A stretch of 64,000 nt of DNA from an uncultured Granulosicoccaceae bacterium (GTDB lineage Bacteria; Pseudomonadota; Gammaproteobacteria; Granulosicoccales; Granulosicoccaceae): NCBI GenBank assembly GCA_938005265.1, contig CALLOA010000098.1:42687-106686 (forward strand), given 5' to 3'. Made by a program: the position numbers and the translations under genes. The notes beneath the pieces were generated by a model. The model did not search any database. It worked only from the letters and a program-made list of their open reading frames with translations, and was not told the DNA's origin. Positions 33,572 to 43,245 of the stretch are shown one piece after another; the stretch's first letter is position 1; the number at the start of each line of letters is the position of its first letter.

Positions 33572-34041
33572 GGGACTATCCTGGCGTTTCAGGTGGTGGG
33601 TAATTTGAAAAAAAAGTATAACGAAATGCCGGGATGGCCAGCAACCCGGGCCGGCATGCTCCGGTGGATAAGATCTTGGGGCGCTACTTTTGTGCCATGG
33701 CTTGCGTAATGTGGTAGCTGATTACTTTGCATTGGTAGACGTGAAAACGATTATATGTTTGCTAACTTATTGATTAATAAATGGTATCCACAGGCAATCC
33801 AGCTTTTTGCGAAGTAGTGAACACTTCGTTTAAATCCTGCTGCTGCATTACTGCAGGCTATGAGATAAACTGACCTCAATATTAATAGATGGGAATTTAT
33901 TCCTACCCAAATCCTGGGCCATTCACATCTCTGAATTGCAGGGATTTTTCAGGTAAACCGGCGCGGTGCAAATAAGGCAAGTAACTTTATCCGCATAGTT
34001 TTGTCAGAAGGGATTCTACGGTAGAGGTAAAGAAACAAAAG
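33572..34041. other. 470-bp intergenic region
   Basis: Divergent between the dioxygenase and the DUF6502 gene. A/T-rich tracts occur near 33600-33620, 33745-33785 and 33875-33905, and there is a short inverted repeat gaagt...acttc near 33810. No ORF of substance, no terminator with a T-run and no GGA-rich hairpins of the kind seen in the two sRNAs. It presumably carries both promoters. Confidence 0.5.
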
Positions 34042-34935
34042 TTGGCTCTCGAACACAAAGATAAATTGGCAGCAGCCGTAGCACTGATACTGCGTCCACT
34101 AGTACGACTGCTGATTCGCCACGAATTCACCCACACTGAATTGACCGAGCTTGTGCGTCAGGCCTACGTGTCAGTGGCTTATGATGAATATGGTATTCCG
34201 GAACGCGAAATGACGGTATCCCGGGCTGCGGTACTCACGGGCTTGAGCCGCAAAGAGGTGGTGCGCTTGCGTGAGACACTGGAGCAGGATGAAGCCCTCA
34301 CCAAACAAAAGCCCAATCGGGCACAACGCGTGGTTCACGGATGGCTGAGCGACCCGGAGTTTCTCAATAGTAAGAAAAAACCGCTGGTACTTCCTTTAAA
34401 AAACCGCAAAAACGGCAAAGAATATGGCAGTTTTGTGGCGCTAGTGAAACGCTACAGCGGCGATATCACCTACGGAGCAGTGCTTGACGAGCTGAATCAT
34501 GTGGGTGTGACCGACCAGCCGGAACCGGATACAGTGCGTCTGGCCAACAGTGCTTATATCCCGCGTAAAGATGAAATCGAACAAGTTCGCATAGTTGCGA
34601 CGAGTGTTAAGGATTTATTTAACACAGCCCTTCACAATGTCGACGCACCCGATGAGGATAAACGCTTCCAGCGGCAGGTTGTGTACACCGGCGTGCCCGA
34701 AGAGGTAGCCGAAGAATTCAGCTCTCTGGCAATCGAGAAATCTGCACCTTATATAGAGGAGCTGAATCAGTTTCTCGCGCAGAATAGGGAGCCTGCTTCT
34801 GCCGGGGCTCCTACTGAGAAGTCGGCTGGAAAAGGTGAAACTGCCAAGCCGGCGGCTGGTAAACTTAAAAAGCGCGTGGGTTTCGGAATTTACCACTTCG
34901 AAGAATTAGAAGACCAGACGAAGAACAAAAGCTGA
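34042..34935 (+). CDS. DUF6502 family protein
   Basis: 297 residues from TTG 34042; no ATG/GTG lies upstream in frame, and the family motif follows at once. The N-terminal 110 residues are the DUF6502 helical core: ILRPLVRLLIRHEFTHTELTELVRQAYV and VSRAAVLTGLSRKEVVRLRE, which looks like a helix-turn-helix DNA-binding unit. The C-terminus is charged and low complexity (Ala/Gly/Lys/Pro linker 245-270) with a last conserved GFGIYHFEEL. Function unknown; a transcription regulator is plausible. The next gene starts 23 bp later. Confidence 0.78.
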   Translation: MALEHKDKLAAAVALILRPLVRLLIRHEFTHTELTELVRQAYVSVAYDEYGIPEREMTVSRAAVLTGLSRKEVVRLRETLEQDEALTKQKPNRAQRVVHGWLSDPEFLNSKKKPLVLPLKNRKNGKEYGSFVALVKRYSGDITYGAVLDELNHVGVTDQPEPDTVRLANSAYIPRKDEIEQVRIVATSVKDLFNTALHNVDAPDEDKRFQRQVVYTGVPEEVAEEFSSLAIEKSAPYIEELNQFLAQNREPASAGAPTEKSAGKGETAKPAAGKLKKRVGFGIYHFEELEDQTKNKS

Positions 34936-34958
34936 ACAGCATTAGAACAGCCCTAACA

Positions 34959-37424
34959 ATGATCTCAAGCACTTTGCAGGAAACGACCCTGTGGCGTCGT
35001 CTCCTGTCGCGCTTCCAACGGCCTTCGAGTCTTATTTTGCGAGACTTATTCCGTCACTTTTACTGCCTGCTTCTTGTCGCTCTTGTTCTACTCTCCGGTT
35101 GCGACGCCAACGATCCCGGTGAAGAGGGTGGGATTATTGGCACTGGCATAATTCTCAGGGGCACAACCAGTACGCCCCGGACCATCCTGGCAGATGCAGT
35201 TGACATCAAATCAAGTAACGGTGAGCGCAGTCGCGCGCTATTCGGTTCTGGTAATCGCTTTCTGACCGACAATGCCGCAGGCGCCGGTCCCTGGGTTCTC
35301 AGGGCTGAAGTGATCGCAGGCGTCTTTCTTTACGGCATCTCCTTCGGCGACATCAGTAACATAAACAGCTATTCAGACGTTATTCTGCGCAACTGGTTTG
35401 CTCAGAGAGGGCTTGATCCAGATCTGGCTTTTGATAGCAATGGAGCCTTTGAAGCATTGCCTTCGCAATCCGACTTTGATCAAGAGGCTGACAACCTGTT
35501 CGCCCTTTACGGTCTGTTGCTGGAAACCAATGCAGTGGATGGGGATTCGCTATTGAACGGGGATTTTGCTGCTGATGGTCAGGGAATCGATCAATTTCTT
35601 CAGTTGAATCCGGTCGTGATCGAAGACAACCTGGTCTCTGTGTTGATCACCGATCTGGACCGAAATACGCAAAGTATCACGCGCTCGAATCTCTCGCTGG
35701 GTACGGATTTCGGTCGTACGGATAATCTGGCGCCGTCTGTTCCCGGATCTGTTCGCGCTCTGGGTAGCGCTACTGACGAAATCATCCTGTTGTGGGATCC
35801 GTCAACTGATGATGTGTCGGTGCAAGGCTATCGCGTATTCCGTGATGGTTTGTTAATCGCATCAACTCCGTATCCGGTTTTTACTGACCGTGGCCTGATG
35901 CCGAATCAGGAAGCATTTTATGAGCTCGCTGCATTCGACGCGGCTGGAAATCAGTCTGCGCGATCGCAATCGGTTAGCGGCAGTGCACTTGCGGCCACTG
36001 ATACCCAACCTCCGCCTGCACCGGTGGCTCTTGCAGCCGTTGATGTGTCCAGTCAGCGAATTGAATTGATCTGGGGGCAGTCGGATATTGCTGATGTTGC
36101 GGCTTTTAATATGTATCGTGGCAACGATGAAACCGATTTGCAGCTGCTCTTTACTGTCACCGACACTTTTGCAAGCGATACAACAATCGGTGGCTCAGCG
36201 ACATACTGTTATCAGGGTGCGGCTGTTGATGCCAGTGGTAACGAGTCCGAACGTAGTGGTGTGATTTGTGTCGACGTTGGCGAAGATGGCATGCTGAGCA
36301 TGAGTGGTACCGGTGGTTCGGCCGATTTTCCGTTTTATCAGGAACTTAACCTACCGGACCCGGATACTGTGGCATGTGAACGAACGCTGGGGCCGACTGA
36401 TGTTGAATCGAGCATCACTTTGCCAGTTGATTGTTATTTGGTGACGGAAGATCTTTCGTTGCCGCCCTTTACCAATCTGACCTTGCAAGCAGGCACCATG
36501 CTTAAATTTGCGTCAGATGTAATGCTGGAAGTAGGCCCTGATGCGTCGCTGAATTCAAGCGGTACTCTGGATGCTCCGGTTGTTTTTACAGGCCAGCAAA
36601 GCGGTCGGGGATTCTGGGATGGTATCCGCTTCAGTTTCAGCGATTCGCCCATGAATCTTTTAAGAAACACGGTGGTCCAGTACGCTGGCAGTGCCGATGA
36701 ACTCGAGGCAGCCGTGGTTATCCGCTCAGCGGCAACCAATGTATCTCGTATCAGGATAGAAAATTCCTTGATTCGTTTTAGCGGGAATAGTGGCTTGTCT
36801 TTTCCCGGCAACAGTACAGTCATAGAAAGTTTTTTTGGCAACCGTGTAACAGGAAACGCAATTGCGGGGATATTCACGCTGGATCTACTTGAAGCTATTG
36901 CGGTGACAACTGACTACAGCGGTAACGATCTTGATCAGATATCAACGATCAGGAACAGTTTCTCCAAGGATATTGTTATCCCGGACCCTGGTGTTGTTAT
37001 CCGTTCAGCGGGTATGACGATTAACAATGCCTCGCTTACTTTGGGTGCCGGTCTTGATCTGATTATGGATGCAAATAGTGAGATTCGGGTTGATGGAAGT
37101 TTCAGCGCCGTCGGTACGATTGACAATCCGATTACCCTTGCAGCTCGTTTGCCGGGAAGTGGTGGATGGCAAGGGATTCGCCTGTCCGGGCGCGGCGCCA
37201 AGCAGATTGATCATGTGATGATCTTGGATGCTGGCAGTGCTGGCGAGGGCAACGGAGCCATTCGGCTGGAATGCACGGATCTGATGCCTGCAAGCCTTGA
37301 AATTGCCAATACTGATATATCCGGTAGCTTGAGCCACGGTATCGCACTTTCTGATAATGGCTGCACCATTGATGTGGGTCCTAACGTCACTTTCTTCAAT
37401 AACCTGTTGGGCGACTTTAACTGA
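34959..37424 (+). CDS. large lipoprotein with two FN3-like domains and a right-handed beta-helix
   Basis: 821 residues. A long basic N-terminal region leads into hydrophobic CLLLVALVLLSG-C48 with a lipobox, then Asp/Gly-rich DANDPGEEGGIIGTGI. About residues 250-330 and 345-435 are FN3-like (PSVPGSVRALGSATDEIILLWDP..., PPAPVALAAVDVSSQRIELIW...). From about 475 to the end are regular rungs typical of a parallel beta-helix: NLTLQAGTMLKFASDVML, WDGIRFSF, LIRFSGNSGLSFPGNSTV, WQGIRLSGRGAKQIDHVMI. No catalytic signature. A surface-exposed adhesin-like or polysaccharide-binding role is likely. FN3 wording is shared with 13615-15228 and 15746-17386. Confidence 0.8.
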   Translation: MISSTLQETTLWRRLLSRFQRPSSLILRDLFRHFYCLLLVALVLLSGCDANDPGEEGGIIGTGIILRGTTSTPRTILADAVDIKSSNGERSRALFGSGNRFLTDNAAGAGPWVLRAEVIAGVFLYGISFGDISNINSYSDVILRNWFAQRGLDPDLAFDSNGAFEALPSQSDFDQEADNLFALYGLLLETNAVDGDSLLNGDFAADGQGIDQFLQLNPVVIEDNLVSVLITDLDRNTQSITRSNLSLGTDFGRTDNLAPSVPGSVRALGSATDEIILLWDPSTDDVSVQGYRVFRDGLLIASTPYPVFTDRGLMPNQEAFYELAAFDAAGNQSARSQSVSGSALAATDTQPPPAPVALAAVDVSSQRIELIWGQSDIADVAAFNMYRGNDETDLQLLFTVTDTFASDTTIGGSATYCYQGAAVDASGNESERSGVICVDVGEDGMLSMSGTGGSADFPFYQELNLPDPDTVACERTLGPTDVESSITLPVDCYLVTEDLSLPPFTNLTLQAGTMLKFASDVMLEVGPDASLNSSGTLDAPVVFTGQQSGRGFWDGIRFSFSDSPMNLLRNTVVQYAGSADELEAAVVIRSAATNVSRIRIENSLIRFSGNSGLSFPGNSTVIESFFGNRVTGNAIAGIFTLDLLEAIAVTTDYSGNDLDQISTIRNSFSKDIVIPDPGVVIRSAGMTINNASLTLGAGLDLIMDANSEIRVDGSFSAVGTIDNPITLAARLPGSGGWQGIRLSGRGAKQIDHVMILDAGSAGEGNGAIRLECTDLMPASLEIANTDISGSLSHGIALSDNGCTIDVGPNVTFFNNLLGDFN

Positions 37425-37575
37425 GTTGGTTTTGCATGGTTTTGTATGGCTAAGCACGTCCACCGTGCCGTCCCTGACATAGCCTTTTTCATCTTTCCCG
37501 GCGCCACTCCGCGCAGATGTCATTTGCGGTAATAATGAATTTGGTTCTACTATTGGGTTTCAGTCCGGCATCGCA

Positions 37576-40500
37576 GTGAAACAATTTTTGGCTAATTACA
37601 GATCAATCGATGAAAGCTCTCAGCTAACCGGATTAACAGATGCACAGCGAGCAGTTATCGAAGGTTACGCACTGCTTAATCCGGAGCGCCCGGCGCGCAC
37701 CAAAATGTTGGGCTGGGTTAATCGGGTCCGTAAGGCAGAGGGTAAAACCGGTTTTACAAGCGAACAATTTCGCGAGGCGATTGAATCGCTGATCACTGCC
37801 GGATTGCTGCTGCCATCTATTAGCGGAAGTGGCGGTGCGGCGCAGGGGCCTACGGTTGTGCCCGGTCTGGTCAGTCCGGGTTGTCTTGCAGCACTGGAAG
37901 TCGATCGGGCTTACACCTTGCTCGGGTTTGCATGCGACCAATATGAATATATGTTCACGCGTTACGGTACTCGTAAGCTACCGGATTCCCCCGGACAGCT
38001 GGAATTGCTGTTGCGAGAGGACGTTTTTGATTTCAGTTTGCTTGAGCAATATACACGTCTTGAAATCCTCGGCCGGCAGTTTGATCCGTCGTTAGAGTCG
38101 CGCCTGCCTGATAATATCTGGAGCTGGATGGTTGAACCTGTGGCTCATCCTTACGTGATCGATCTTCCGCAGGGGTTGAGACAAAGAGTTTGTTTATCCG
38201 GATTATCCCACTTGTGTTTGCAATTGCAGCCAACGCGTTCGTTTCGAGAACTCTGCCTGCAGCATGCGCCCGACCCGCTGTCTTTAATCGGATTCTGTGC
38301 CACTACACTGATCTTTGAAGGTGAATTCAAGCAGGCCAGGGCTTTGCTAAGCAGCTATGCCGGATCCGGTCTGACACCAGAACAGTCAAAACGGCTGCAG
38401 GTGGCGACATTCTCCAATGAAGCGCTGATAGCAACGTTGACGGGCAATGCAGAACACGTACGGAAAAATATAGATGCTTGCATGGATGCCGAGCGTGCGG
38501 GAACTCGCAGGCGAAATGTGTTTCCTGTGCAGCCGGCATTCGAGATCGCAGTTCTGGGGCTGTTGCTCGATACTTCTCCACAATCTTTGCAACTGTTCAA
38601 TGCGCTGGTTAAAACCTATTCCAAATTGCGAGTTAACAATAGCATGGGTGAAGTTTACTCGCTGGCATCCCGTGCTATTGAGGAACACTATGTTTCTCCA
38701 CCACGTTACCGCGAATCCGAATATCGAATTGTTGATTTGTTTCTGGCATTGAGTTCGCGTTGGCATGAAAAATTTAATTTGAGCGCTCACCATGAAACTT
38801 TTGTAGATTCCTTGCAACATCTCTTGTTGCAAACTGAGGCTGCAGGATACCAGTGGGTGGTGGCTGAACTGTTAAAAGTCCTTGAAGAGTCGACTATTGG
38901 TAAAACGTCTCGGCTACCGCAAGCCGAAGATATCATTGCAACGCAGAGTTCTGCTGAAAGACATAAACAGCTGGGTACCACCAGCCTCACATCATTAGTG
39001 CGGCCTCTGGATGCATGGGAGATTAACCTGCGTAATCTGGAATTGCTGGTGCCTGCTGAAAAGCCGCTCAAAAATCCGCGAGCGAAACCCGCAACTATCG
39101 AAAAGCGTGTTGTATGGCAACTGCTGGAGCTAGGTCCTAATGTGATCGAAGCGGTGCCGCTTGCGCAGACCAAAAAGAAAACAAGCTGGTCTGCTGGCAG
39201 ACGCATCAGTTTGCAAAAATTAAAAAATAACCCTGAACAGGTGGATGGTTTATCGACACCGGATCATATGGCTGCCGCCACTATTCGAAAAGTTTCCGCA
39301 TACGGTTGGGGAGGTGGTAGCACCCGATATGAAACGGATAGCCGTACGGTATACCAGTTGATAGGGCACGCTCTTGTCATTGATGAAAATCTGAAGCCTG
39401 TGGATGTTGTTGAGCAATCCCCTGTGTTGCGTATTACCGAAAACGGCGACAGCGTGCGTTTACAGATTTACCCGGAGCCCACTGGTCAACATTATGTAGC
39501 CAACTTTGAGGCCGGCAGCAATCGGGTTTGTGCCACTCACTTTAACGCAGCGCAGCGGCGCTTGTCTGATGTTATCCCGGCCGGGGGTTTGGATATGCCG
39601 CTTGGTGCCAAATCGCGCTTATTACAGGTTGCCGCTTCGCTGTCTGGTGATATTCAGGTGCAAAGTGATATGGCGAGCGCAGGCGCTTCAAGTATTGAAG
39701 GTGATGCAACACCGCTTTTGCAGTTGGAAATTGTCGGCAATGGCGTGCGGGTTCGTTTCAAGGTAGAGCCCCTGGCAGATAGTGGCATTTTGTACGACAG
39801 TGGCGTAGGTGGGGCCGTCGTGTATATAAGCAAAGACGGGCAGAGTGTCGCGGTCAGTCGCAATTTGCAATCTGAGCGAAAAGCCATGCTGGAGTTGCTT
39901 GACCAGATACCGCAAATCGCCATCTGTTTTGACGGCCAGCACAGTGCGACTATCGATAACACTGTGGATGCACTGGAAATGCTTGATCAGGTAAATCTGC
40001 AGGAACAGCGTTGCGTTTGGGTTAATGATAAAAGTCTGACAATTGTAGCCCACGCTGACAGTAATCAACTGCGTCTGAGGATTAAGTCAGCGCAGGATTG
40101 GTTTAGTGCCAGTGGTGAATTGAAGGTGAATGAAGATGCTATTCATCTGTCGCGCCTTGTCTCGCTGCTAAGAAACCAGCCTCAATCACGATTTGTAGAA
40201 TTGGGCTCGGGTGAATTCCTTGCGTTGTCCGCGAAGCTACGTTCACAACTGCAGGTATTGTCTGCATTCTCTAAACCGCTCCCTGAAGTGGCTGCCGAGA
40301 AGCTGGAAAAAAGTGATGGCAATAACGCATCAGGGGTGCAACGTCTGCATCCGTTGGCTGTGATCGCATTAGGGGTGGATATTCAAGATTCTACGTTCTC
40401 GCCTGAAGGTGGATTCAACCATGGCAATAATATTGATGCAAAAGCACTAGCTGTTATTGAAGGCGACAAGCGTTGGGACGAGCAGCTGGAACGCGTCAGG

Positions 40501-41994
40501 CAGGCATTGGCGAAACCACCTGAACTACCCAGCACTTTACAGGCTGATCTCAGGGATTATCAGCTTCGAGGTTATCGCTGGCTCTCGCAACTCGGCATGG
40601 CAGGTGCCGGTGCCTGTCTGGCTGACGATATGGGGTTGGGGAAAACCTTGCAGTCTCTGGCGGTGCTGGTTGCGCGAGCGGCTGCAGGGTCTGCATTGGT
40701 TATTGCGCCTACGTCGGTAACCGGCAACTGGTTGGAAGAAGCTCGACGTTTCGCGCCCACGCTGGATGTTTGCTTGTATTCAGAGATTGGAAACACCAGC
40801 AAAAAGAGACAAAAAAGCCTGAAAGAGCTAAGGCCATTCCGTGTGGTTGTTGCCAGTTACGGCCTGTTGGCTAGCGATTGTGATGCTTTTGCGGAGGTGC
40901 ATTGGCACACCGTTGTGCTTGATGAAGCGCAGGCGATAAAGAATGCATCGACCAAACGTGCCAAAGCCGCACGGCGGTTGCAGGCCGATATGCGGATAGC
41001 CACTACAGGTACGCCTATTCAAAATAATCTTATGGACTTGCATTCCCTGTTTGAATTCCTGAATCCTGGAGTGCTTGGTAGCAGAAACGAATTTCACCGG
41101 CGTTTTGTGATTCCGATCGAGCGTGATGCTAGTGCTTCTGCAAGGCAGGAGCTACAAGTGCTGACTACACCGTTTATCTTGCGCCGCTTGAAACGTGATG
41201 TTTTGAAGGACCTGCCTTCCAGAACAGAGATTAGTTTGTCAGTAGAGCTTTCAGAGGAGGAGGCTACATTATATGAGACCTTAAGGCTTGAAGCATTGGA
41301 GTCATTAAATGCCGGGGAAGGAGCTGTGACTGCGGCTGCTGATTACGAAAATGCAGACGAACATGATCTACAGCTTTTACCTCCGCCACAGCGTTTTGCT
41401 GTTCTTGCGCAGCTGATGCGTTTACGACGCTTGTGTTGTAATCCAAAGCTGATTGAATCGGACTGGAGTGGGCCGCAGTCGAAGCTTGATCTGTTTAACG
41501 ACACGTTGCATGAACTGTTAGCCGGTCGTCATAAGGTATTGGTATTTTCGCAATTCGTTGATCATCTTCAGCTGGTTGAAGCAGAATTGAAGAAAAACAA
41601 AATCAGCTATCAGTATCTGGATGGCAGTACTCCGGCCAAAAAACGTCAGCACAGGGTCTCGGCATTTCAGTCTGGCGAAGGTGATGTGTTTCTGATTTCG
41701 TTAACGGCTGGTGGGACTGGCTTGAACCTAACGGCTGCTGACTATGTTATTCATCTGGATCCTTGGTGGAATCCGGCGGTTGAAGATCAGGCGTCAGATC
41801 GTGCTCACCGGATCGGTCAGCAACGCCCTGTAACTATCTACCGCATGGTCACTAAAGGAACAATAGAGGCGCAAATACAGGAGCTTCACAGCAATAAACG
41901 GGAACTGGCACAATCCATATTAAGTGGCGCGGACAATGCGAAGGTTGATCCCGAACGTTTGCTTGAGTTGCTGGCGGTGCCTTTCGGCACCTGA
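37576..41994 (+). CDS. SNF2-family DNA translocase/helicase
   Basis: 1,472 residues from GTG 37576. The last 470 residues are a complete SNF2 engine: LRDYQLRGYRWLSQL, Walker A DDMGLGKT (about residue 1020), VIAPTSVTGNW, Walker B LDEAQAIKN, TGTPIQNNLMDLHSLFEFLNPG, then KVLVFSQFVDHLQLVE, YQYLDGSTPAKKRQ, LISLTAGGTGLNLTAADYVIHLDPWWNP and DRAHRIGQQRPVTIYR. The first 1,000 residues have no motif I recognise: the first part is helical, followed by an apparently beta-rich central part. Bacterial proteins with this layout are annotated as DEAD/DEAH or SNF2 helicases and may remodel protein-DNA complexes. A 10-bp direct repeat (ggttttg[c/t]at, 37428-37447) precedes the gene. Confidence 0.92.
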   Translation: MKQFLANYRSIDESSQLTGLTDAQRAVIEGYALLNPERPARTKMLGWVNRVRKAEGKTGFTSEQFREAIESLITAGLLLPSISGSGGAAQGPTVVPGLVSPGCLAALEVDRAYTLLGFACDQYEYMFTRYGTRKLPDSPGQLELLLREDVFDFSLLEQYTRLEILGRQFDPSLESRLPDNIWSWMVEPVAHPYVIDLPQGLRQRVCLSGLSHLCLQLQPTRSFRELCLQHAPDPLSLIGFCATTLIFEGEFKQARALLSSYAGSGLTPEQSKRLQVATFSNEALIATLTGNAEHVRKNIDACMDAERAGTRRRNVFPVQPAFEIAVLGLLLDTSPQSLQLFNALVKTYSKLRVNNSMGEVYSLASRAIEEHYVSPPRYRESEYRIVDLFLALSSRWHEKFNLSAHHETFVDSLQHLLLQTEAAGYQWVVAELLKVLEESTIGKTSRLPQAEDIIATQSSAERHKQLGTTSLTSLVRPLDAWEINLRNLELLVPAEKPLKNPRAKPATIEKRVVWQLLELGPNVIEAVPLAQTKKKTSWSAGRRISLQKLKNNPEQVDGLSTPDHMAAATIRKVSAYGWGGGSTRYETDSRTVYQLIGHALVIDENLKPVDVVEQSPVLRITENGDSVRLQIYPEPTGQHYVANFEAGSNRVCATHFNAAQRRLSDVIPAGGLDMPLGAKSRLLQVAASLSGDIQVQSDMASAGASSIEGDATPLLQLEIVGNGVRVRFKVEPLADSGILYDSGVGGAVVYISKDGQSVAVSRNLQSERKAMLELLDQIPQIAICFDGQHSATIDNTVDALEMLDQVNLQEQRCVWVNDKSLTIVAHADSNQLRLRIKSAQDWFSASGELKVNEDAIHLSRLVSLLRNQPQSRFVELGSGEFLALSAKLRSQLQVLSAFSKPLPEVAAEKLEKSDGNNASGVQRLHPLAVIALGVDIQDSTFSPEGGFNHGNNIDAKALAVIEGDKRWDEQLERVRQALAKPPELPSTLQADLRDYQLRGYRWLSQLGMAGAGACLADDMGLGKTLQSLAVLVARAAAGSALVIAPTSVTGNWLEEARRFAPTLDVCLYSEIGNTSKKRQKSLKELRPFRVVVASYGLLASDCDAFAEVHWHTVVLDEAQAIKNASTKRAKAARRLQADMRIATTGTPIQNNLMDLHSLFEFLNPGVLGSRNEFHRRFVIPIERDASASARQELQVLTTPFILRRLKRDVLKDLPSRTEISLSVELSEEEATLYETLRLEALESLNAGEGAVTAAADYENADEHDLQLLPPPQRFAVLAQLMRLRRLCCNPKLIESDWSGPQSKLDLFNDTLHELLAGRHKVLVFSQFVDHLQLVEAELKKNKISYQYLDGSTPAKKRQHRVSAFQSGEGDVFLISLTAGGTGLNLTAADYVIHLDPWWNPAVEDQASDRAHRIGQQRPVTIYRMVTKGTIEAQIQELHSNKRELAQSILSGADNAKVDPERLLELLAVPFGT

Positions 41995-42135
41995 TGCTGC
42001 AGACCGGAGCTGTGCAGCCTGGCCTGTATTGCGCAAGAGATCTTTGCGGGTTGATCAATTGCAACAAGCCAGACTGCCACCGTTCTATTTACTGAGCTTT
42101 TTACGGCCCAAACTTCAGTTTAAACACTGATTCAT

Positions 42136-42837
42136 CTACTTGGAGTAGAAGCAATAAAACAAACCATCACCGCCTGTGGCTTGCAGTTTTTCCTGTGAAC
42201 ACCCTGCTGAGCCGTGAGCCGAGTTCCACGATACCATGTGCCGGTCTTCACTCAGGCCGGCGCGGTCATGGTGACCAACGATGGCTGAGCCTTCCGAGCT
42301 ACTGGTCCAGCCACCACAGCTTGTATCACCACCTGCTGTGGAGTACATGCCTAGCGGATCAGATCCGGTAAGAATGTCGTGGCGATTGGGCTTGTCGCCC
42401 CGCGCGTTGACTTCCATGCCGTTCTCATCAAGGCCAGTGCCCTTGTTAAGTGGGTTGCTTGCCGAATGCAGGCTATCTACATCAGCGGCAATCAGTTCAC
42501 CTTTGGCATTGTGCCAGGGGCCGCTGCCGATACGATCGCGAGCGTTAACACCGGGGATAACTTTCGGACGGTCGCCAGAGCGATCAATACCTGCACCGAC
42601 ACTCAGGTAAGCCGCCCAATCGGTTAGTGAAGAGCCAGCAGCTGCTGCCAGTGCAGCGCAGTGCGCGTCTGCACCTTCGAGACCTCCAAGGTCACCGCCA
42701 TTGCCGGGCCCTTTGCTGGTGATAAAGAAAGTCATGTCCTTATCTTGTGCATAGACATAGGAACCGATTGCGCACGCGGTTACAGCCATGCCGGCGATAA
42801 GCAGTTTTGCGTTGGTGGACAATTTGTGTTTTTTCAT
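42136..42837 (-). CDS. secreted lectin/endostatin-like domain protein
   Basis: 233 residues. Signal peptide to about residue 30 (LLIAGMAVTACAIGSYVYA-QD). The mature protein is one conserved domain: FFITSKGPGNGGDLGGLEGADAHCAALAAAAG, WAAYLSV, RDRIGSGPWHNAKGELIA, RGDKPNRHDILTGSDPLG, CGGWTSSSEGSAIVGHHDRAG, and a C-terminal CSQEKLQATGGDGLFYCF. Three Cys pairs and the C-type-lectin-like spacing suggest a disulphide-stabilised extracellular fold, and similar proteins are often labelled lectin. Ligand unknown. Confidence 0.72.
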   Translation of the reverse strand: MKKHKLSTNAKLLIAGMAVTACAIGSYVYAQDKDMTFFITSKGPGNGGDLGGLEGADAHCAALAAAAGSSLTDWAAYLSVGAGIDRSGDRPKVIPGVNARDRIGSGPWHNAKGELIAADVDSLHSASNPLNKGTGLDENGMEVNARGDKPNRHDILTGSDPLGMYSTAGGDTSCGGWTSSSEGSAIVGHHDRAGLSEDRHMVSWNSAHGSAGCSQEKLQATGGDGLFYCFYSK

Positions 42838-43245
42838 CGTGAAACCTCTATCAGGATTTATCTGGTATTTACAATTCTGAGCTGGCTCAGCAGCAAAAGA
42901 AGCCAGGCAGCCAGCAATAAAATGAAGTTGAGTCTTCTGGTTAATTGGAAAGACTGGAACAGATATATCACAGGATAGATTAGGCGCAAAGATGTCTTTG
43001 CATTTTTAGCAAAAAATTCTTCGACGTTACTGGGTAAGGCAGACTGTTCAGGATTGAAGTTAGCTGAAAATCAATAATGATTGTCTAATTGCAGAACTTT
43101 TCCAATTTTTCAATGTCAAGCCTGTCGGCTCACGATAACAGAGCTCAACCATTGTGAATGGCTAACGCTATAGTTGTTATTCCTGACGTGATACCTGTGT
43201 TGTGCTGAAACTTTATTTAAGCAGGTATTGTTCGAGTCTCTCTAC
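42838..43245. other. 408-bp intergenic region with an isolated terminator-like hairpin
   Basis: It lies between two minus-strand genes. It contains the hairpin at 42986-43006 (listed separately) and A/T-rich stretches around 43000-43110. Only the promoter of the lectin-like gene is required here. No ORF is convincing. Confidence 0.45.
42986..43006 (+). terminator. terminator-like hairpin with T-run on the plus strand
   Basis: gcaaag-atgt-ctttgc is a perfect 6-bp stem immediately followed by atttttag on the plus strand. No plus-strand gene ends here, so it is either fortuitous or closes an unannotated short transcript. Confidence 0.4.
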
